Notes: a model not told the origin generated them from the sequence alone. Counted from the stretch's first letter, positions 10,423 through 20,000 are shown. The stretch: 64,000 nucleotides of DNA from Staphylococcus pasteuri (GCF_003970495.1 NZ_RXWW01000024.1:15801-79800), one strand, 5' to 3'. Made by a program: numbers and translations.

Positions 10423-10468
10423 ACTCGATAAATTTTAAGGAATATACATAAAATTTATCGAGTTTTTA
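10423..10468 (+). terminator. Intrinsic terminator of the ABC-F/recQ unit
   Basis: Perfect 15-bp stem ACTCGATAAATTTTA / TAAAATTTATCGAGT with a short loop, then TTTTTATATTT. Confidence 0.92.
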
Positions 10469-10553
10469 TATTTATTTAAAAAACTAACGAAATAAGAATT
10501 TATGTTATAGATTTATTTGATTTACAAAATACAAAAAAGTTAATTATTTTTAA

Positions 10554-10583
10554 TTGTGTTTAAGTATAGAAAAAGGGTATAGT
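10554..10583 (+). promoter_or_regulatory. Candidate promoter of the OpuB/EgtUV-like operon
   Basis: TTGTGT (10554-10559) and TATAGT (10578-10583) are separated by 18 bases, about 40 bases before the gene start. Confidence 0.4.
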
Positions 10584-10625
10584 AAACGAAAATGTCTATT
10601 TAGTTAGATTAAAGAAGGTGAAGTT

Positions 10626-11591
10626 GTGATTGAATTTAAGAACGTAACGAAACGATACGGCAATCATGTAGCTGTAGATGATGTGAGTTTTAATATAAAA
10701 GAAGGAGAATTTTTCATATTAATTGGACCTTCAGGATGTGGGAAAACGACGACTTTAAAAATGATTAACCGATTAATACCGTTAAGTGAAGGATATATTT
10801 ATTTTAATAATAAACCCATTAGTGATTATCCTGTATATGAAATGAGATGGGATATTGGGTATGTGTTACAACAGATTGCATTATTTCCACATATGACTAT
10901 TAAAGAGAATATAGCTCAAGTACCTCAAATGAAGAAATGGAAAGATAAAGATATCGATGCAAGAGTTGATGAATTATTAAAAATGGTTGGATTAGAACCG
11001 GAAACTTATAAAAATAGAATGCCAGATGAACTGTCAGGTGGACAACGACAACGTGTTGGTGTAGTACGTGCATTAGCAGCAGATCCACCGGTTATTATTA
11101 TGGATGAACCATTTAGTGCGTTAGATCCAATTAGTAGAGAAAAGCTCCAAGATGACTTAATTGAGCTACAAACAAAAATCAAAAAGACGATTGTATTTGT
11201 AACACATGACATTCAAGAAGCAATGAAATTGGGAGATCGTATTTGCTTACTAAATGATGGTCATGTTGAACAAATTGATACACCTTTAGGTTTTCAGCAA
11301 CAACCACAAAGTGAATTTGTAAAACAATTTATGGGTAACCATTTAAATAGACATAAATCCAAAGTGCAATTAAAAGAATTGATTATTGATCGTCCACTAG
11401 ATGAAGTTTCAGTAATGAATAATTATCCTGAAATAAGTAATCAACAATATTTAGAGGATATTTATCAAACATTGATAGCTAATGAAGCTGTTATAGTTGT
11501 TGATGAACATTCACAACAAAAAAACTTGTTAAAGAGAGAAGACGTGTTTGAGTATTTGTCTGTAACAAAGGAGGGTAACGATAATGCATGA
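10626..11591 (+). CDS. ATPase of a quaternary-amine-type ABC transporter (OpuBA/BilEA/EgtV-like)
   Basis: Cytoplasmic ATPase, 321 residues, with Walker A GPSGCGKTT near 35-43, Q-loop, signature LSGGQRQRVG near 137, and Walker B VIIMDEPFSALD. After the nucleotide-binding domain there is a C-terminal extension of about 85 residues in the position where OpuA/OpuCA carry CBS domains. The start is GTG, supported by AAGGTGA six bases upstream. It overlaps the permease gene by eight bases. Family members import glycine betaine, choline or carnitine. The two-gene layout with a fused partner is also that of Listeria BilE and the ergothioneine transporter EgtUV, so the substrate is left open. Confidence 0.88.
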   Translation: MIEFKNVTKRYGNHVAVDDVSFNIKEGEFFILIGPSGCGKTTTLKMINRLIPLSEGYIYFNNKPISDYPVYEMRWDIGYVLQQIALFPHMTIKENIAQVPQMKKWKDKDIDARVDELLKMVGLEPETYKNRMPDELSGGQRQRVGVVRALAADPPVIIMDEPFSALDPISREKLQDDLIELQTKIKKTIVFVTHDIQEAMKLGDRICLLNDGHVEQIDTPLGFQQQPQSEFVKQFMGNHLNRHKSKVQLKELIIDRPLDEVSVMNNYPEISNQQYLEDIYQTLIANEAVIVVDEHSQQKNLLKREDVFEYLSVTKEGNDNA

Positions 11592-13101
11592 ATTTTGGCA
11601 AACTTTAGGTGAACGTAAAGGACAGTTACTCTCAACGATTATTGAACATATTCAAATTTCGTTTATTGCATTATTAATTGCTACTATTATAGCAGTACCA
11701 TTAGGTATTTTATTAACTAAAACTAAAAAGACATCAGAGATAGTAATGAATATTGCTGCTGTATTGCAAACTATTCCTTCACTCGCATTATTAGGTTTAA
11801 TGATTCCATTATTCGGAATAGGAAGAGTACCAGCTATTATCGCACTTGTTGTATATGCGCTTCTACCAATTTTACGTAATACATATACTGGTATAAATGA
11901 AGTAGACCCATCATTAGTTGAAGCGGCTAAAGGTATTGGTATGAAACCTATAAGACGCTTAACGAAGGTGGAACTTCCCATTGCAATGCCAGTGATTATG
12001 GCAGGGATTAGAACAGCTATGGTATTAATTATCGGTACAGCAACGTTAGCAGCATTAATAGGTGCTGGTGGCCTAGGTGACTTAATTTTACTAGGGATAG
12101 ACCGTAATGATGCGTCATTAATTTTAATAGGTGCGATTCCGGCAGCATTATTAGCCATTTTATTTGATGTTGTATTAAGATTTATGGAAAAGTTATCGTA
12201 CAAAAAGCTAATGATTGTTTTAGGTACAATGGTTGTTATTATTATGATTGCAATTATAGTACCGCTATTTGCTCAAAAAGGCGATAAAATTACCCTTGCA
12301 GGAAAATTAGGTTCAGAACCTTCTGTTATTACAAACATGTATAAAATTTTAATTGAACAAGATACGGATGATACAGTTGAAGTAAAAGACGGCATGGGCA
12401 AGACAGCCTTCTTATTTAATGCTTTGAAATCAGATGATATCGATGGTTATTTAGAATTTACAGGTACTGTTTTAGGTGAATTGACGAAAGAGGATTTAAA
12501 ATCTAAAAAAGAACCACAAGTATATCAACAAGCTAAACAAAGTCTTGAGAAAAAATTTGATATGACTATGCTGAAACCAATGAAATATAATAATACTTAT
12601 GCCTTAGCAGTCAAACGTGATTTTGCTAAGAAACATAACATTAAAACAATTGGTGACTTATCTAAAGTAGAAGATCAATTGAAGCCAGGATTTACTTTAG
12701 AATTTAATGATAGACCAGATGGTTTTAAAGCTGTTAAAAAATCTTATGGACTAAACATATCTAATGTGAAAACAATGGAACCTAAACTACGTTATACAGC
12801 AGTGAATAAAGGAGACATCAATTTAATTGATGCATATTCTACAGATGCCGAATTAAAACAATATGATATGGTCGTGTTAAAAGATGATAAACATGTATTC
12901 CCACCATACCAAGGTGCACCAATGTTTAAAGAAAAATTCTTAAAAGATCATCCAGAAGTGAAAAAACCACTTAACAAACTAGCTGGAAAAATTTCTGATG
13001 AAGATATGCAAGAAATGAACTATAAAGTAACAGTGAAGAAAAAAGATCCTTATCAAGTAGCTAAAGATTATTTAGAAAAAGAAGGGCTTTTGAAAAAATA
13101 A
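11584..13101 (+). CDS. Fused permease and substrate-binding protein of the same ABC transporter (OpuBB/BilEB/EgtU-like)
   Basis: A 505-residue fusion. Residues 1-205 are an OpuBB-type permease with the EAA-like loop (VEAAKGIGMKPIRRL, around 112-130). A further membrane helix lies at 208-234, and an extracellular type F/OpuAC-like binding domain begins with GKLGSEPSVITNMYK near 245 and runs to the end. Because the binding domain is tethered, no lipobox is needed. Quaternary-amine and ergothioneine binding domains of this family look alike at this level, so specificity depends on pocket residues I cannot assign confidently. The gene ends at a strong terminator. Confidence 0.88.
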   Translation: MHEFWQTLGERKGQLLSTIIEHIQISFIALLIATIIAVPLGILLTKTKKTSEIVMNIAAVLQTIPSLALLGLMIPLFGIGRVPAIIALVVYALLPILRNTYTGINEVDPSLVEAAKGIGMKPIRRLTKVELPIAMPVIMAGIRTAMVLIIGTATLAALIGAGGLGDLILLGIDRNDASLILIGAIPAALLAILFDVVLRFMEKLSYKKLMIVLGTMVVIIMIAIIVPLFAQKGDKITLAGKLGSEPSVITNMYKILIEQDTDDTVEVKDGMGKTAFLFNALKSDDIDGYLEFTGTVLGELTKEDLKSKKEPQVYQQAKQSLEKKFDMTMLKPMKYNNTYALAVKRDFAKKHNIKTIGDLSKVEDQLKPGFTLEFNDRPDGFKAVKKSYGLNISNVKTMEPKLRYTAVNKGDINLIDAYSTDAELKQYDMVVLKDDKHVFPPYQGAPMFKEKFLKDHPEVKKPLNKLAGKISDEDMQEMNYKVTVKKKDPYQVAKDYLEKEGLLKK

Positions 13102-13114
13102 GCATAACTTAAGT

Positions 13115-13162
13115 AAAACCTTAACGCTAACATGTAATACATGTTGACGTTAAGGTTTTTTA
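13115..13162 (+). terminator. Intrinsic terminator of the ABC transporter operon
   Basis: Long stem AAAACCTTAACG..AACATGT / ACATGTT..CGTTAAGGTTTT with a three-base loop and T-run. Confidence 0.92.
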
Positions 13163-13217
13163 ATTAATGATCAAGATACGTTTTTTGAATTGAAAAGGGC
13201 AAACAATCGTACATAGT

Positions 13218-13247
13218 TTGATTTATGACATTCGATTTGTATATAAT
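13218..13247 (+). promoter_or_regulatory. Candidate promoter of hisC
   Basis: TTGATT (13218-13223) and TATAAT (13242-13247), spacing 18, 50 bases before the chosen hisC start. Its position inside the longest open frame is one reason to reject the upstream start. Confidence 0.55.
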
Positions 13248-13296
13248 TAACATTAAGATTTTGAAATTTCAGTCAATTCAAGGAGGCAACGAGATT

Positions 13297-14352
13297 ATGA
13301 AAAAACAACTTGATCAACTATCTGCATACCAACCAGGTTTATCTCCTAGGGCACTTAAAGAAACCTATGGAATTAAAGGAGATCTATTTAAATTAGCCTC
13401 AAATGAAAGTTTATATGGTCCTTCTCCGAGTGTTAAAGATGCTATAACCAAACATTTAGATGAATTGCATTATTATCCTGAAACTTGTTCACCAATACTT
13501 AGAGAAGCAATTAGTAAGCATCTTGGTGTAGATGAATCACGAGTATTATTTGGTGCTGGTTTAGACGAAGTGATATTAATGATTTCAAGAGCAATCCTAA
13601 CACCAGGAGATAAAATTGTTACTAGTGAAGCAACATTTGGTCAATACTATCATAATGCAATTGTAGAAGCTGCATCAGTAGTACAAGTACCTTTAAAAAA
13701 TGGCTCCTTTGATTTAGAAGGGATTTTAGATGAAGTAGACGATGATACATCACTTGTATGGCTATGTAATCCTAATAACCCCACAGGTACATATTTCACT
13801 CACGATGAACTTTATAACTTTTTAGCAAGAGTACCTAGCCATGTACCAGTACTTATTGATGAAGCTTATTTTGAATTTGTCACTGCGGATGATTTTCCTG
13901 ATACGCTAAAATTACAGGAAACGTTTGATAATGCATTTTTATTAAGAACATTTTCAAAAGCATATGGTTTAGCAGGATTACGCGTAGGTTACGTAGTAGC
14001 CACTAATGAAGCTATTGAAAAATGGAATATAATTAGACCACCATTTAATGTGACACGTTTATCTGAATATGCAGCTGTAGCGGCTTTAAATGATGAAGCT
14101 TATTTAAAAGATATAACTCAAAAAAATGCCTTTGAACGTCAAAAGTTCTATCAAATACCTCAAAGTGAACATTTTTTACCGAGTCAAACTAACTTTGTGT
14201 TTGTTAAAACATCTAAAAGTAAAGAACTATATGAAGCTTTATTAAATGTTGGTTGTATTACCAGACTGTTTCCTAACGGTGTTAGAATTACGATAGGATT
14301 CCCAGAACAAAATGATAAAATGATTGAAGTTTTACAGCAATTTGATTACTAA
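13297..14352 (+). CDS. hisC: Histidinol-phosphate aminotransferase
   Basis: PLP-dependent fold-type I aminotransferase of 351 residues that converts imidazole-acetol phosphate to histidinol phosphate; HisC enzymes often also transaminate aromatic amino acids. Motifs: the substrate region [31 protein letters not shown], and the PLP lysine in [17 protein letters not shown] near residue 220. The frame is open further upstream, but the start at 13297 has a perfect AGGAGG ten bases before it and gives the usual length. It stands alone, away from any his operon. No T-box leader is visible. Confidence 0.92.
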   Translation: MKKQLDQLSAYQPGLSPRALKETYGIKGDLFKLASNESLYGPSPSVKDAITKHLDELHYYPETCSPILREAISKHLGVDESRVLFGAGLDEVILMISRAILTPGDKIVTSEATFGQYYHNAIVEAASVVQVPLKNGSFDLEGILDEVDDDTSLVWLCNPNNPTGTYFTHDELYNFLARVPSHVPVLIDEAYFEFVTADDFPDTLKLQETFDNAFLLRTFSKAYGLAGLRVGYVVATNEAIEKWNIIRPPFNVTRLSEYAAVAALNDEAYLKDITQKNAFERQKFYQIPQSEHFLPSQTNFVFVKTSKSKELYEALLNVGCITRLFPNGVRITIGFPEQNDKMIEVLQQFDY

Positions 14353-14442
14353 AAAGATGAAATGTCAGAACAGTAAAACCTTTTGTCTGGAACATGCATT
14401 TGCTATACTTTAGAAATACATTACATTTGAGGAGTAGATTTA

Positions 14443-14979
14443 ATGTCTCGTAAGAAAATTGCAATAGATATGGATGAAGTGTTGGCTGATACGTTAGGTG
14501 CGATTATTGATGCAGTTAATGAAAGAGCTAATCTAGGTATTACTGTAGAATCTTTAAATGGTCAAAAATTAAAACATGTTATTCCAGAGCATGATGGTTT
14601 AGTGACTGAAATACTTAGAGAACCAGGATTCTTCCGACATTTAAAAGTGATGCCAAATGCACAAGAAGTAGTTGAAAAATTAAACCAACAATATGATGTT
14701 TATATAGCAACTGCAGCTATGGATGTACCGACATCATTTCATGATAAATATGAATGGTTATTAGAACATTTTCCATTCTTAGACCCTCAACATTTTGTAT
14801 TTTGTGGACGTAAAAATATTATAAATGCAGATTATTTAATCGATGACAATCCTAGACAACTTGCTATATTTGAGGGTGAATCAATTATGTATACTGCAGT
14901 TCACAATGTTAATAATGATGATTACCGTCGTGTAAATGGTTGGAAAGAAGTAGAAGATTTATTCTTAAATGAAAAATAA
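14443..14979 (+). CDS. 5'(3')-deoxyribonucleotidase family protein
   Basis: A 178-residue HAD-superfamily phosphatase of the NT5C type, likely dephosphorylating deoxynucleoside monophosphates. The nucleophile motif is IDMDEVLAD (D9, D11). A second motif, IATAAMD, lies near 88, and the C-terminal motif is [10 protein letters not shown]. It has its own SD (GAGGAG) and a terminator, so it is probably monocistronic. A role in trimming dNMP pools fits the family but is inferred. Confidence 0.88.
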   Translation: MSRKKIAIDMDEVLADTLGAIIDAVNERANLGITVESLNGQKLKHVIPEHDGLVTEILREPGFFRHLKVMPNAQEVVEKLNQQYDVYIATAAMDVPTSFHDKYEWLLEHFPFLDPQHFVFCGRKNIINADYLIDDNPRQLAIFEGESIMYTAVHNVNNDDYRRVNGWKEVEDLFLNEK

Positions 14980-14986
14980 AAAACAC

Positions 14987-15038
14987 GAAGTGGCATATAT
15001 TCATTTTTTTATGAATGGGAGCCATTTCCTGTTTTATT
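14987..15038 (+). terminator. Terminator after the deoxyribonucleotidase gene
   Basis: GAAGTGGC / GCCATTTC outer stem (with one G-U pair) and ATTCAT / ATGAAT inner stem, followed by a T-rich stretch. It lies between converging genes. Confidence 0.75.
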
Positions 15039-15055
15039 TTATATTAGAAAGCATA

Positions 15056-15985
15056 TTATTGATTATTATTTTGGTTAGGGAATGTGAGTAATTTGATTGC
15101 ATCAGGTAATACTTCAAGTTCAATAGGTGTTTCTAAGGCAATTTCACCATCGATATCAATTTTCATAGTAGGTTCAGTTGATAGTTTGATTTTCTGACCT
15201 GAAATATGATCGATCCCTTGTGTAATTTCATTCCAGTTCATACTGTCACGTTTTTTGAAAATATCATTAAGTATGCTAAAACTTTGATCATCAAAGATAA
15301 ATGTATTGAGTTTGCCATCTTGAGGAGATAGGTCAGTTAAAGGAATTCTACTACCACCAATATTTGGACCATTTGCTACTAAAATCATTGATGTATTTCC
15401 AGTTTTTTCTTTGCCATCTATATTTAAATTAAAATCAAATTTGCTAGGATCCATTAAAGTTTTTACTGTTGAACCAATATAACTTAGTTTTCCGAAGATA
15501 TCTTTAGAACCATCTTGAACATTTTCAGCATTTTGAACAATTAAGCCTAAACCAACAAAATTTAGAGCATACATATCATTTACTTTAATAACATCGTAAG
15601 TTTGAATATGTGAAGATAACAACTGTTGACTAGCTAGCGTATGATTTGGGTTAAGATTTAGTGTTTTAGTGAAATCATTGAATGTTCCTCCAGGGATGAT
15701 ACCAATAGGTAAATCTAAATCATTTTCCATAACACCATTGATTAATTCATTTACAGTACCATCGCCACCTAAAATAAACAGTAGATCTATTTGGTTTCCA
15801 TAATGACCATCTTTAATTGATTGGCAGTAACGTTTAATGTCACCTTCATTTTCGCTTAATTGAATTGAAAAATGTTTACACATAGAACTTAAAGACTTTG
15901 TTACTTCACCTAAACCTTGGTAGATATCTTTTAAGCCGCTATGTTCATGATAAAATAACACACCATGATTATATTTATTTGTCAT
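15056..15985 (-). CDS. Diacylglycerol/lipid kinase (DagK/YegS family)
   Basis: A 309-residue soluble lipid kinase. The nucleotide-binding motif is [15 protein letters not shown] near 72, followed by [15 protein letters not shown]; the C-terminal beta domain contains DGEIALETP. In Gram-positive bacteria such enzymes recycle the diacylglycerol left when LtaS uses phosphatidylglycerol, which links it functionally to ltaS, although it may not be the main DgkB of the cell. Single gene on the minus strand. Confidence 0.87.
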   Translation of the reverse strand: MTNKYNHGVLFYHEHSGLKDIYQGLGEVTKSLSSMCKHFSIQLSENEGDIKRYCQSIKDGHYGNQIDLLFILGGDGTVNELINGVMENDLDLPIGIIPGGTFNDFTKTLNLNPNHTLASQQLLSSHIQTYDVIKVNDMYALNFVGLGLIVQNAENVQDGSKDIFGKLSYIGSTVKTLMDPSKFDFNLNIDGKEKTGNTSMILVANGPNIGGSRIPLTDLSPQDGKLNTFIFDDQSFSILNDIFKKRDSMNWNEITQGIDHISGQKIKLSTEPTMKIDIDGEIALETPIELEVLPDAIKLLTFPNQNNNQ

Positions 15986-16083
15986 TATACATACCTACTT
16001 TCCTTAAGTTCTTATTAATATATTTCAATACCCTAAATTGATGGGCAATAATGGTAAATTTATAGCATTTTTCATTATAAACT

Positions 16084-16119
16084 AAAAAAGCTATAAGCCG
16101 AATTATTTCGACTTATAGC
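16084..16119 (-). terminator. Terminator of dtpT (minus strand)
   Basis: GCTATAAG / CTTATAGC stem; reading leftwards it is followed by a run of U (AAAAAA on the plus strand at 16084-16089). Confidence 0.85.
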
Positions 16120-16133
16120 AAATATTGTTTAAA

Positions 16134-17639
16134 TTATCTAATACCTCTCATTGCTTTAACAATTTTTGGTGAGAAGGCTAAAATAATTAAAGTAATGACT
16201 ATAGCTGAAGTACCTAGGAAAATGAAGTAGTTCGTTTGACCTAATGGATCAATGAGTTTTACCAAAGTACCATTAAATGCTTGAGCAGAAGCATTAGTTA
16301 ATAACCATAAACTCATCATTTGAGCATTGAATGCTTTTGGTGCTAACTTAACTGCCGCACTGTTACCAGTTGGTGATAAACATAATTCACCGATTACACA
16401 AATGATGTAAGACAGAATAACCCAGTTTACTGAGAAATGCGCACTTCCATATAAGTTACCGATTAATCCCATTAAGATATATGAAAAACCAGCTAATCCA
16501 GCACCAATGACAAATTTAATAGGTAGACTTGGTTGACGTTTACCTAATTTTTGCCAAATCATTGAAATGACTGGTGCAAATAATAAGATGAATAATGGAT
16601 TAATAGATTGGAAAATAGTTTCTCCGAAGTTTGTTTTCCATCCTAAAAGATTCAATTTCATATCTGAATGTTCAATACCATAAATGTTTAATACGTTTGA
16701 TCCTTGCTCTTGGATAGCCCAGAATACCATACCTAAAATAAATAATGGTATAAATGCTTTAGTTCTTGAACGTTCGACCTCAGTGACATCTTTACTACGA
16801 ATCATAACTGTGAAATAAGAAATTGGTAATACAATACCTAATACTAAAACAGTATTACTTACTAAATCGAATGATAATGTATTAGTCATATATGTAACGA
16901 TTAATACAATGATGATAATTGCTACGATAGCACCTACAATAGCAGAATATTTTTTCTTTTCTGAAGGTGAAAGTGGGTTTGTTGGAGACATACCAACACG
17001 ACCTAAATTTTTACGATTAAATAATATATACCATACTAACCCAAGTGCCATACCGATAGCTGCAATTAAGAAACCACCGTGGAAGTTTTTAACATCTAAA
17101 AATTGTTGCAAGATAATTGGTGAAATTAAAGCACCGAAGTTAACTGACATATAGAAAATTACAAATCCAGCATCCATACGAGTGTCATCTTTAGTATATA
17201 ATCTACCAACTATATTAGAGATATTTGGTTTCATCATACCTGAACCTATAATGATGAAAAACATTGATGCGAATAAACCAACCATTGAGAATGGTAAGCT
17301 TAAGCAAATATGTCCGATAATAATGAGCACAGCACCAATTAGTGTCGCACCTCTAGTACCTGTAATTCTGTCAGCAATCCAACCACCTGGAATACAAGAC
17401 ATGTAAATTAAAGCACCGTAAACAGACATAATAGACATCGCAGTCGTTCTATCAATTCCTAATCCATGATTAGCAACTGAGTAGTACATATAGAATAAGA
17501 GCATTGCACGCATGCCGTAATAACTAAATCTCTCCCAAAATTCTACGAAAAATAATACACCCAATCCTCTTGGATGCCCGAAGAATCCTGTTTGTGGTAT
17601 TTCTTGTATTGCTTGTTCATGGGAATTATTGGCTTTCAT
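16134..17639 (-). CDS. dtpT: Di-/tripeptide:proton symporter, POT family
   Basis: A 501-residue POT/PTR-type major facilitator that imports di- and tripeptides with protons. The proton-coupling motif ExxER is at E33-E36-R37 in FFVEFWERFSYYGMRAML. Further family marks are GGWIADR after TM2 and the LCLSPTGNSAAVKLAP block late in the protein. There are 12-14 hydrophobic segments. It is the only gene of its unit, with a long 5' region that carries a possible CodY-like site. Confidence 0.94.
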   Translation of the reverse strand: MKANNSHEQAIQEIPQTGFFGHPRGLGVLFFVEFWERFSYYGMRAMLLFYMYYSVANHGLGIDRTTAMSIMSVYGALIYMSCIPGGWIADRITGTRGATLIGAVLIIIGHICLSLPFSMVGLFASMFFIIIGSGMMKPNISNIVGRLYTKDDTRMDAGFVIFYMSVNFGALISPIILQQFLDVKNFHGGFLIAAIGMALGLVWYILFNRKNLGRVGMSPTNPLSPSEKKKYSAIVGAIVAIIIIVLIVTYMTNTLSFDLVSNTVLVLGIVLPISYFTVMIRSKDVTEVERSRTKAFIPLFILGMVFWAIQEQGSNVLNIYGIEHSDMKLNLLGWKTNFGETIFQSINPLFILLFAPVISMIWQKLGKRQPSLPIKFVIGAGLAGFSYILMGLIGNLYGSAHFSVNWVILSYIICVIGELCLSPTGNSAAVKLAPKAFNAQMMSLWLLTNASAQAFNGTLVKLIDPLGQTNYFIFLGTSAIVITLIILAFSPKIVKAMRGIR

Positions 17640-17748
17640 ATATTTATCCCATCCTTTCTTTTCCCGTAACGCTAACGTTAAGTCGTTTTTAAAAATTGTA
17701 CTATTGAAATTAAGAAGTTGCGATAATATTCAAAAAATTATAAAAAAG

Positions 17749-17763
17749 AAAATTCAGTCAATT
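17749..17763 (-). promoter_or_regulatory. Weak CodY-like box upstream of dtpT
   Basis: AATTGACTGAATTTT on the minus strand agrees with AATTTTCWGAAAATT at 11 of 15 positions. Peptide transporters are frequent CodY targets, but the match is marginal in AT-rich DNA. Confidence 0.2.
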
Positions 17764-17892
17764 TACTTGTGATTATTTTATGTATAATTCATACAAAGTA
17801 ATTAATCATTAACTTCTTAAGATTTAGTACTAGTACTATATAAAATACGCTTTAACTCAATAAAGTGCAAGAGTTTTTTGAAAATTAAATAA

Positions 17893-17950
17893 AAAACTTT
17901 AGCACTAAATGAAACATCTTGCGAGGACATTTCAAAGTACTAAAGTTTTA
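17893..17950 (-). terminator. Terminator of the EamA-queF unit (minus strand)
   Basis: AAAACTTTAG / CTAAAGTTTT arms with an inner ATGAAA / TTTCAA pairing and a loop of about 15 bases. T-rich on the exit side of the minus strand. Confidence 0.7.
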
Positions 17951-17970
17951 ACAATAAAATAATTAAGGTA

Positions 17971-18471
17971 TTAACGATTGTCTACATTTTCTGGATACAT
18001 ATCATGGTTCATCATTCTATGTTCAGCCATTTGTTCATATTTTGAATTTGGACGACCATAATTTGTATATGGATCAATTGAAATACCGCCACGAGGTGTG
18101 AATTTACCCCATACTTCAATGTAATGGGGATCCATCAAATCAATTAAATCATTCATAATAATATTCATACAATCCTCATGAAAGTCTCCGTGGTTTCTAA
18201 AACTAAATAAATATAATTTTAATGATTTAGATTCTACCATTTTGATGTTAGGAATATATGAAATATAAATTGTAGCAAAGTCAGGTTGACCAGTAATAGG
18301 GCAAAGAGATGTGAATTCTGGACAATTAAATTTAACAAAGTAATCTCTGCCTTGGTGTTTATTCTCAAAAGTTTCTAAAACATCAGGTCTATAATCAAAA
18401 TCGTAAGTATTATTTTGATTGCCTAGTAATGTAATATCTTGTAATTCATCTTTTTGACGTCCTTGTGCCAA
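17971..18471 (-). CDS. queF: NADPH-dependent 7-cyano-7-deazaguanine reductase
   Basis: Reduces preQ0 to preQ1 in queuosine tRNA modification. Type I (short) QueF of 166 residues, with the catalytic cysteine C57 in [14 protein letters not shown], aspartate D64, the [18 protein letters not shown] block, and HEDC. The longest frame begins with GTG at 18480, but that codon directly abuts the SD. An AAAGGAG lies eight bases before the TTG at 18471, which gives the usual MAxGRQ-type start. It lies just downstream of the EamA exporter. No preQ1 riboswitch was recognised upstream. Confidence 0.95.
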   Translation of the reverse strand: MAQGRQKDELQDITLLGNQNNTYDFDYRPDVLETFENKHQGRDYFVKFNCPEFTSLCPITGQPDFATIYISYIPNIKMVESKSLKLYLFSFRNHGDFHEDCMNIIMNDLIDLMDPHYIEVWGKFTPRGGISIDPYTNYGRPNSKYEQMAEHRMMNHDMYPENVDNR

Positions 18472-18488
18472 AAGAATCACTCCTTTAA

Positions 18489-19367
18489 TTAAGATTTAGA
18501 TTGTTGTTGAGTTGCGTTTGATTCTCGTCTAGCTTTTTCAAACATATAATAACTTGCGCCAATAATTACGACATATCCAAGTGTAGCTAATACATCAGGT
18601 GATTCTCCGAATAAAATGAATCCGAACAATGCCGTAAATATAATAGAAGCATAAGTAAATATAGAAATATCTTTAGCTGCTGCGAAACTATAAGCTAATG
18701 TGATACCAATTTGACCTACTGCAGCTGATAATCCAGCTCCAAATAAATATAGTAACTGTAAATTACTCATTGGCTCATAAGTAAATATTGTAAATGGTAT
18801 AAGTACTACTACAGAAAATAAAGAGAAATAAAAAACAATAGTATAAGGTGCTTCTCTAGTACTTAAAGCACGTACACAAGTGTAGGCTGAAGCGGCAAAG
18901 ATACCTGAGAATAGTCCAATAAGTGATGGTATGATTGAAGAAGAAAATTCAGGTTTTACTATTAATAGCATCCCTAATATTGCTACAACCATCGCTGTAA
19001 TTTGATATTTACGAATTTTTTCATTTAAGAAAATCAAACTGAATAAGATTGTCCAAAAAGGATTGAGCTTCATTAAAGTATCAGCATCACTGAGCACCAT
19101 ATGGTCAATTGCGTATATATTGAACAATACGCCAATCAATCCAAGTGCGGATCTTGAAATAAGTAATGGTTGACTACTTAACTTTCCGAACATAGGCTGC
19201 TTATATTTATATATGAAGAATAATGGTATAAACATAGCAACTAAATTTCTGGCTAAAGACTTTTGAAAAACAGGTAAATCACCTGCTAATCTGAAAAATA
19301 CAGACATAAAGCTAAAGCCTACTGCAGAAATTAGGATTGCAATAATACCTTTAATTTTAGGATTCAA
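18489..19367 (-). CDS. EamA/DMT-family membrane transporter
   Basis: A 292-residue ten-helix drug/metabolite transporter made of two EamA repeats (about 8-138 and 148-275), each with the typical GxxxxGxxL ends. The substrate is unknown; the family includes exporters of amino acids, purines and drugs, and some members are linked to queuosine salvage. QueF follows within 20 bases, so a role in moving a queuosine-related compound is possible but speculative. A LexA-box promoter region lies about 110 bases upstream on this strand. Confidence 0.85.
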   Translation of the reverse strand: MNPKIKGIIAILISAVGFSFMSVFFRLAGDLPVFQKSLARNLVAMFIPLFFIYKYKQPMFGKLSSQPLLISRSALGLIGVLFNIYAIDHMVLSDADTLMKLNPFWTILFSLIFLNEKIRKYQITAMVVAILGMLLIVKPEFSSSIIPSLIGLFSGIFAASAYTCVRALSTREAPYTIVFYFSLFSVVVLIPFTIFTYEPMSNLQLLYLFGAGLSAAVGQIGITLAYSFAAAKDISIFTYASIIFTALFGFILFGESPDVLATLGYVVIIGASYYMFEKARRESNATQQQSKS

Positions 19368-19438
19368 TACTATCGCCTCATTTATAAAAATTTAACGTTA
19401 CTATAGTAGCATAAATGATAGGGTTATGCATAAAAGAC

Positions 19439-19467
19439 TTGATATTTTGGAACAAAGATTATACAAT
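19439..19467 (+). promoter_or_regulatory. Strong sigma-A promoter reading into the gap
   Basis: TTGATA (19439-19444), exact 17-base spacer, TACAAT (19462-19467). The predicted start point is about 19474, at the edge of a LexA box. No gene follows for 700 bases. Confidence 0.55.
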
Positions 19468-19474
19468 ATCAATA

Positions 19475-19488
19475 CGAACATACGTTCT
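19475..19488. promoter_or_regulatory. LexA (SOS) box
   Basis: CGAACATACGTTCT fits the Gram-positive SOS consensus CGAAC-N4-GTTCG except for the last base. It covers about +1 to +14 of the plus-strand promoter and also lies just upstream of a minus-strand TATAAT (19458-19463) facing eamA. Confidence 0.6.
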
Positions 19489-19551
19489 GTAAAGTTTGCT
19501 TTGATTGATGGCATTAAACATTTTTAATATCCCTAAAAAATTGTATATAAC

Positions 19552-19565
19552 TGAAAACGATTGCA
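19552..19565. promoter_or_regulatory. cre-like (CcpA) site
   Basis: TGAAAACGATTGCA matches the cre consensus TGWAARCGYTWNCA at 13 of 14 positions. It could act on the plus-strand transcript of the gap or on eamA. Confidence 0.35.
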
Positions 19566-19831
19566 ATTCAATTCTATTGCTTTATAGGTTGTATACGTTG
19601 TAATGATAGGATTTTCGTTAATGTATTGGAATGATGGTTATGTATATTTTCTTTAAAAAAGCAAGTGATTTTAACTGAAAAATTTTTTTATTTTTATTGA
19701 GGTAAGACTAATGGTGTAGTGGTGCATGTTCAAAAGAAAAGACGAACATTAGACATAAAACTTTAACTTTAAATAAGTATAGCTATTATGTATAATGAAA
19801 CACAGAATATAGTACCGATATTAATAAACAG

Positions 19832-19847
19832 ACACAATATATTGTGT
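19832..19847. promoter_or_regulatory. NrdR box 1 (distal)
   Basis: ACACAATATATTGTGT is a perfect 16-base palindrome and an exact match to the NrdR consensus acaCwAtATaTwGtgt. It is flanked by a longer inverted repeat AGTACCG / CGGTACT. Confidence 0.75.
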
Positions 19848-19984
19848 TTTGAAACGGTACTAATAAAATGAATAATCTTATTATAAATGCAAAATGACAC
19901 TGATAATTTAAGAAAAAACTCTTATTAACAGTGTTTAGGCACAAAATGTTTAATTATACTATATAGATCTAAATTCGAAACTAA

Positions 19985-20000
19985 CCACTATATCTTGTGG
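19985..20000. promoter_or_regulatory. NrdR box 2 (promoter-proximal)
   Basis: CCACTATATCTTGTGG, a near-consensus NrdR box ending two bases before a possible -35 (TTGAAA, 20002-20007; ATATAA at 20025-20030). A degenerate half-box (ACTATATAG) lies 29 bases upstream, which could complete the usual tandem. Confidence 0.65.

Larger units (their letters stand above)
17640..17970. other. Intergenic region dtpT-queF
   Basis: 331 bases. It holds the queF terminator at the right, the dtpT promoter region, a palindromic TAACGCTAACGTTA (17666-17679) close to the dtpT start, and a poor CodY-like match. No gene is seen. Confidence 0.55.

Noticed and set aside
11652-12203. 183-codon minus-strand frame inside the fused permease gene
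   Set aside because: Mirror of a hydrophobic permease region; such antisense frames arise from codon bias, and no SD is present.
17666-17679. TAACGCTAACGTTA palindrome near dtpT as a known operator
   Set aside because: I cannot match it to a named regulator; noted in the intergenic entry only.
19508-19603. 31-codon frame in the eamA-nrdI gap as a gene
   Set aside because: No Shine-Dalgarno sequence and no recognisable features; kept only as part of the SOS promoter finding.
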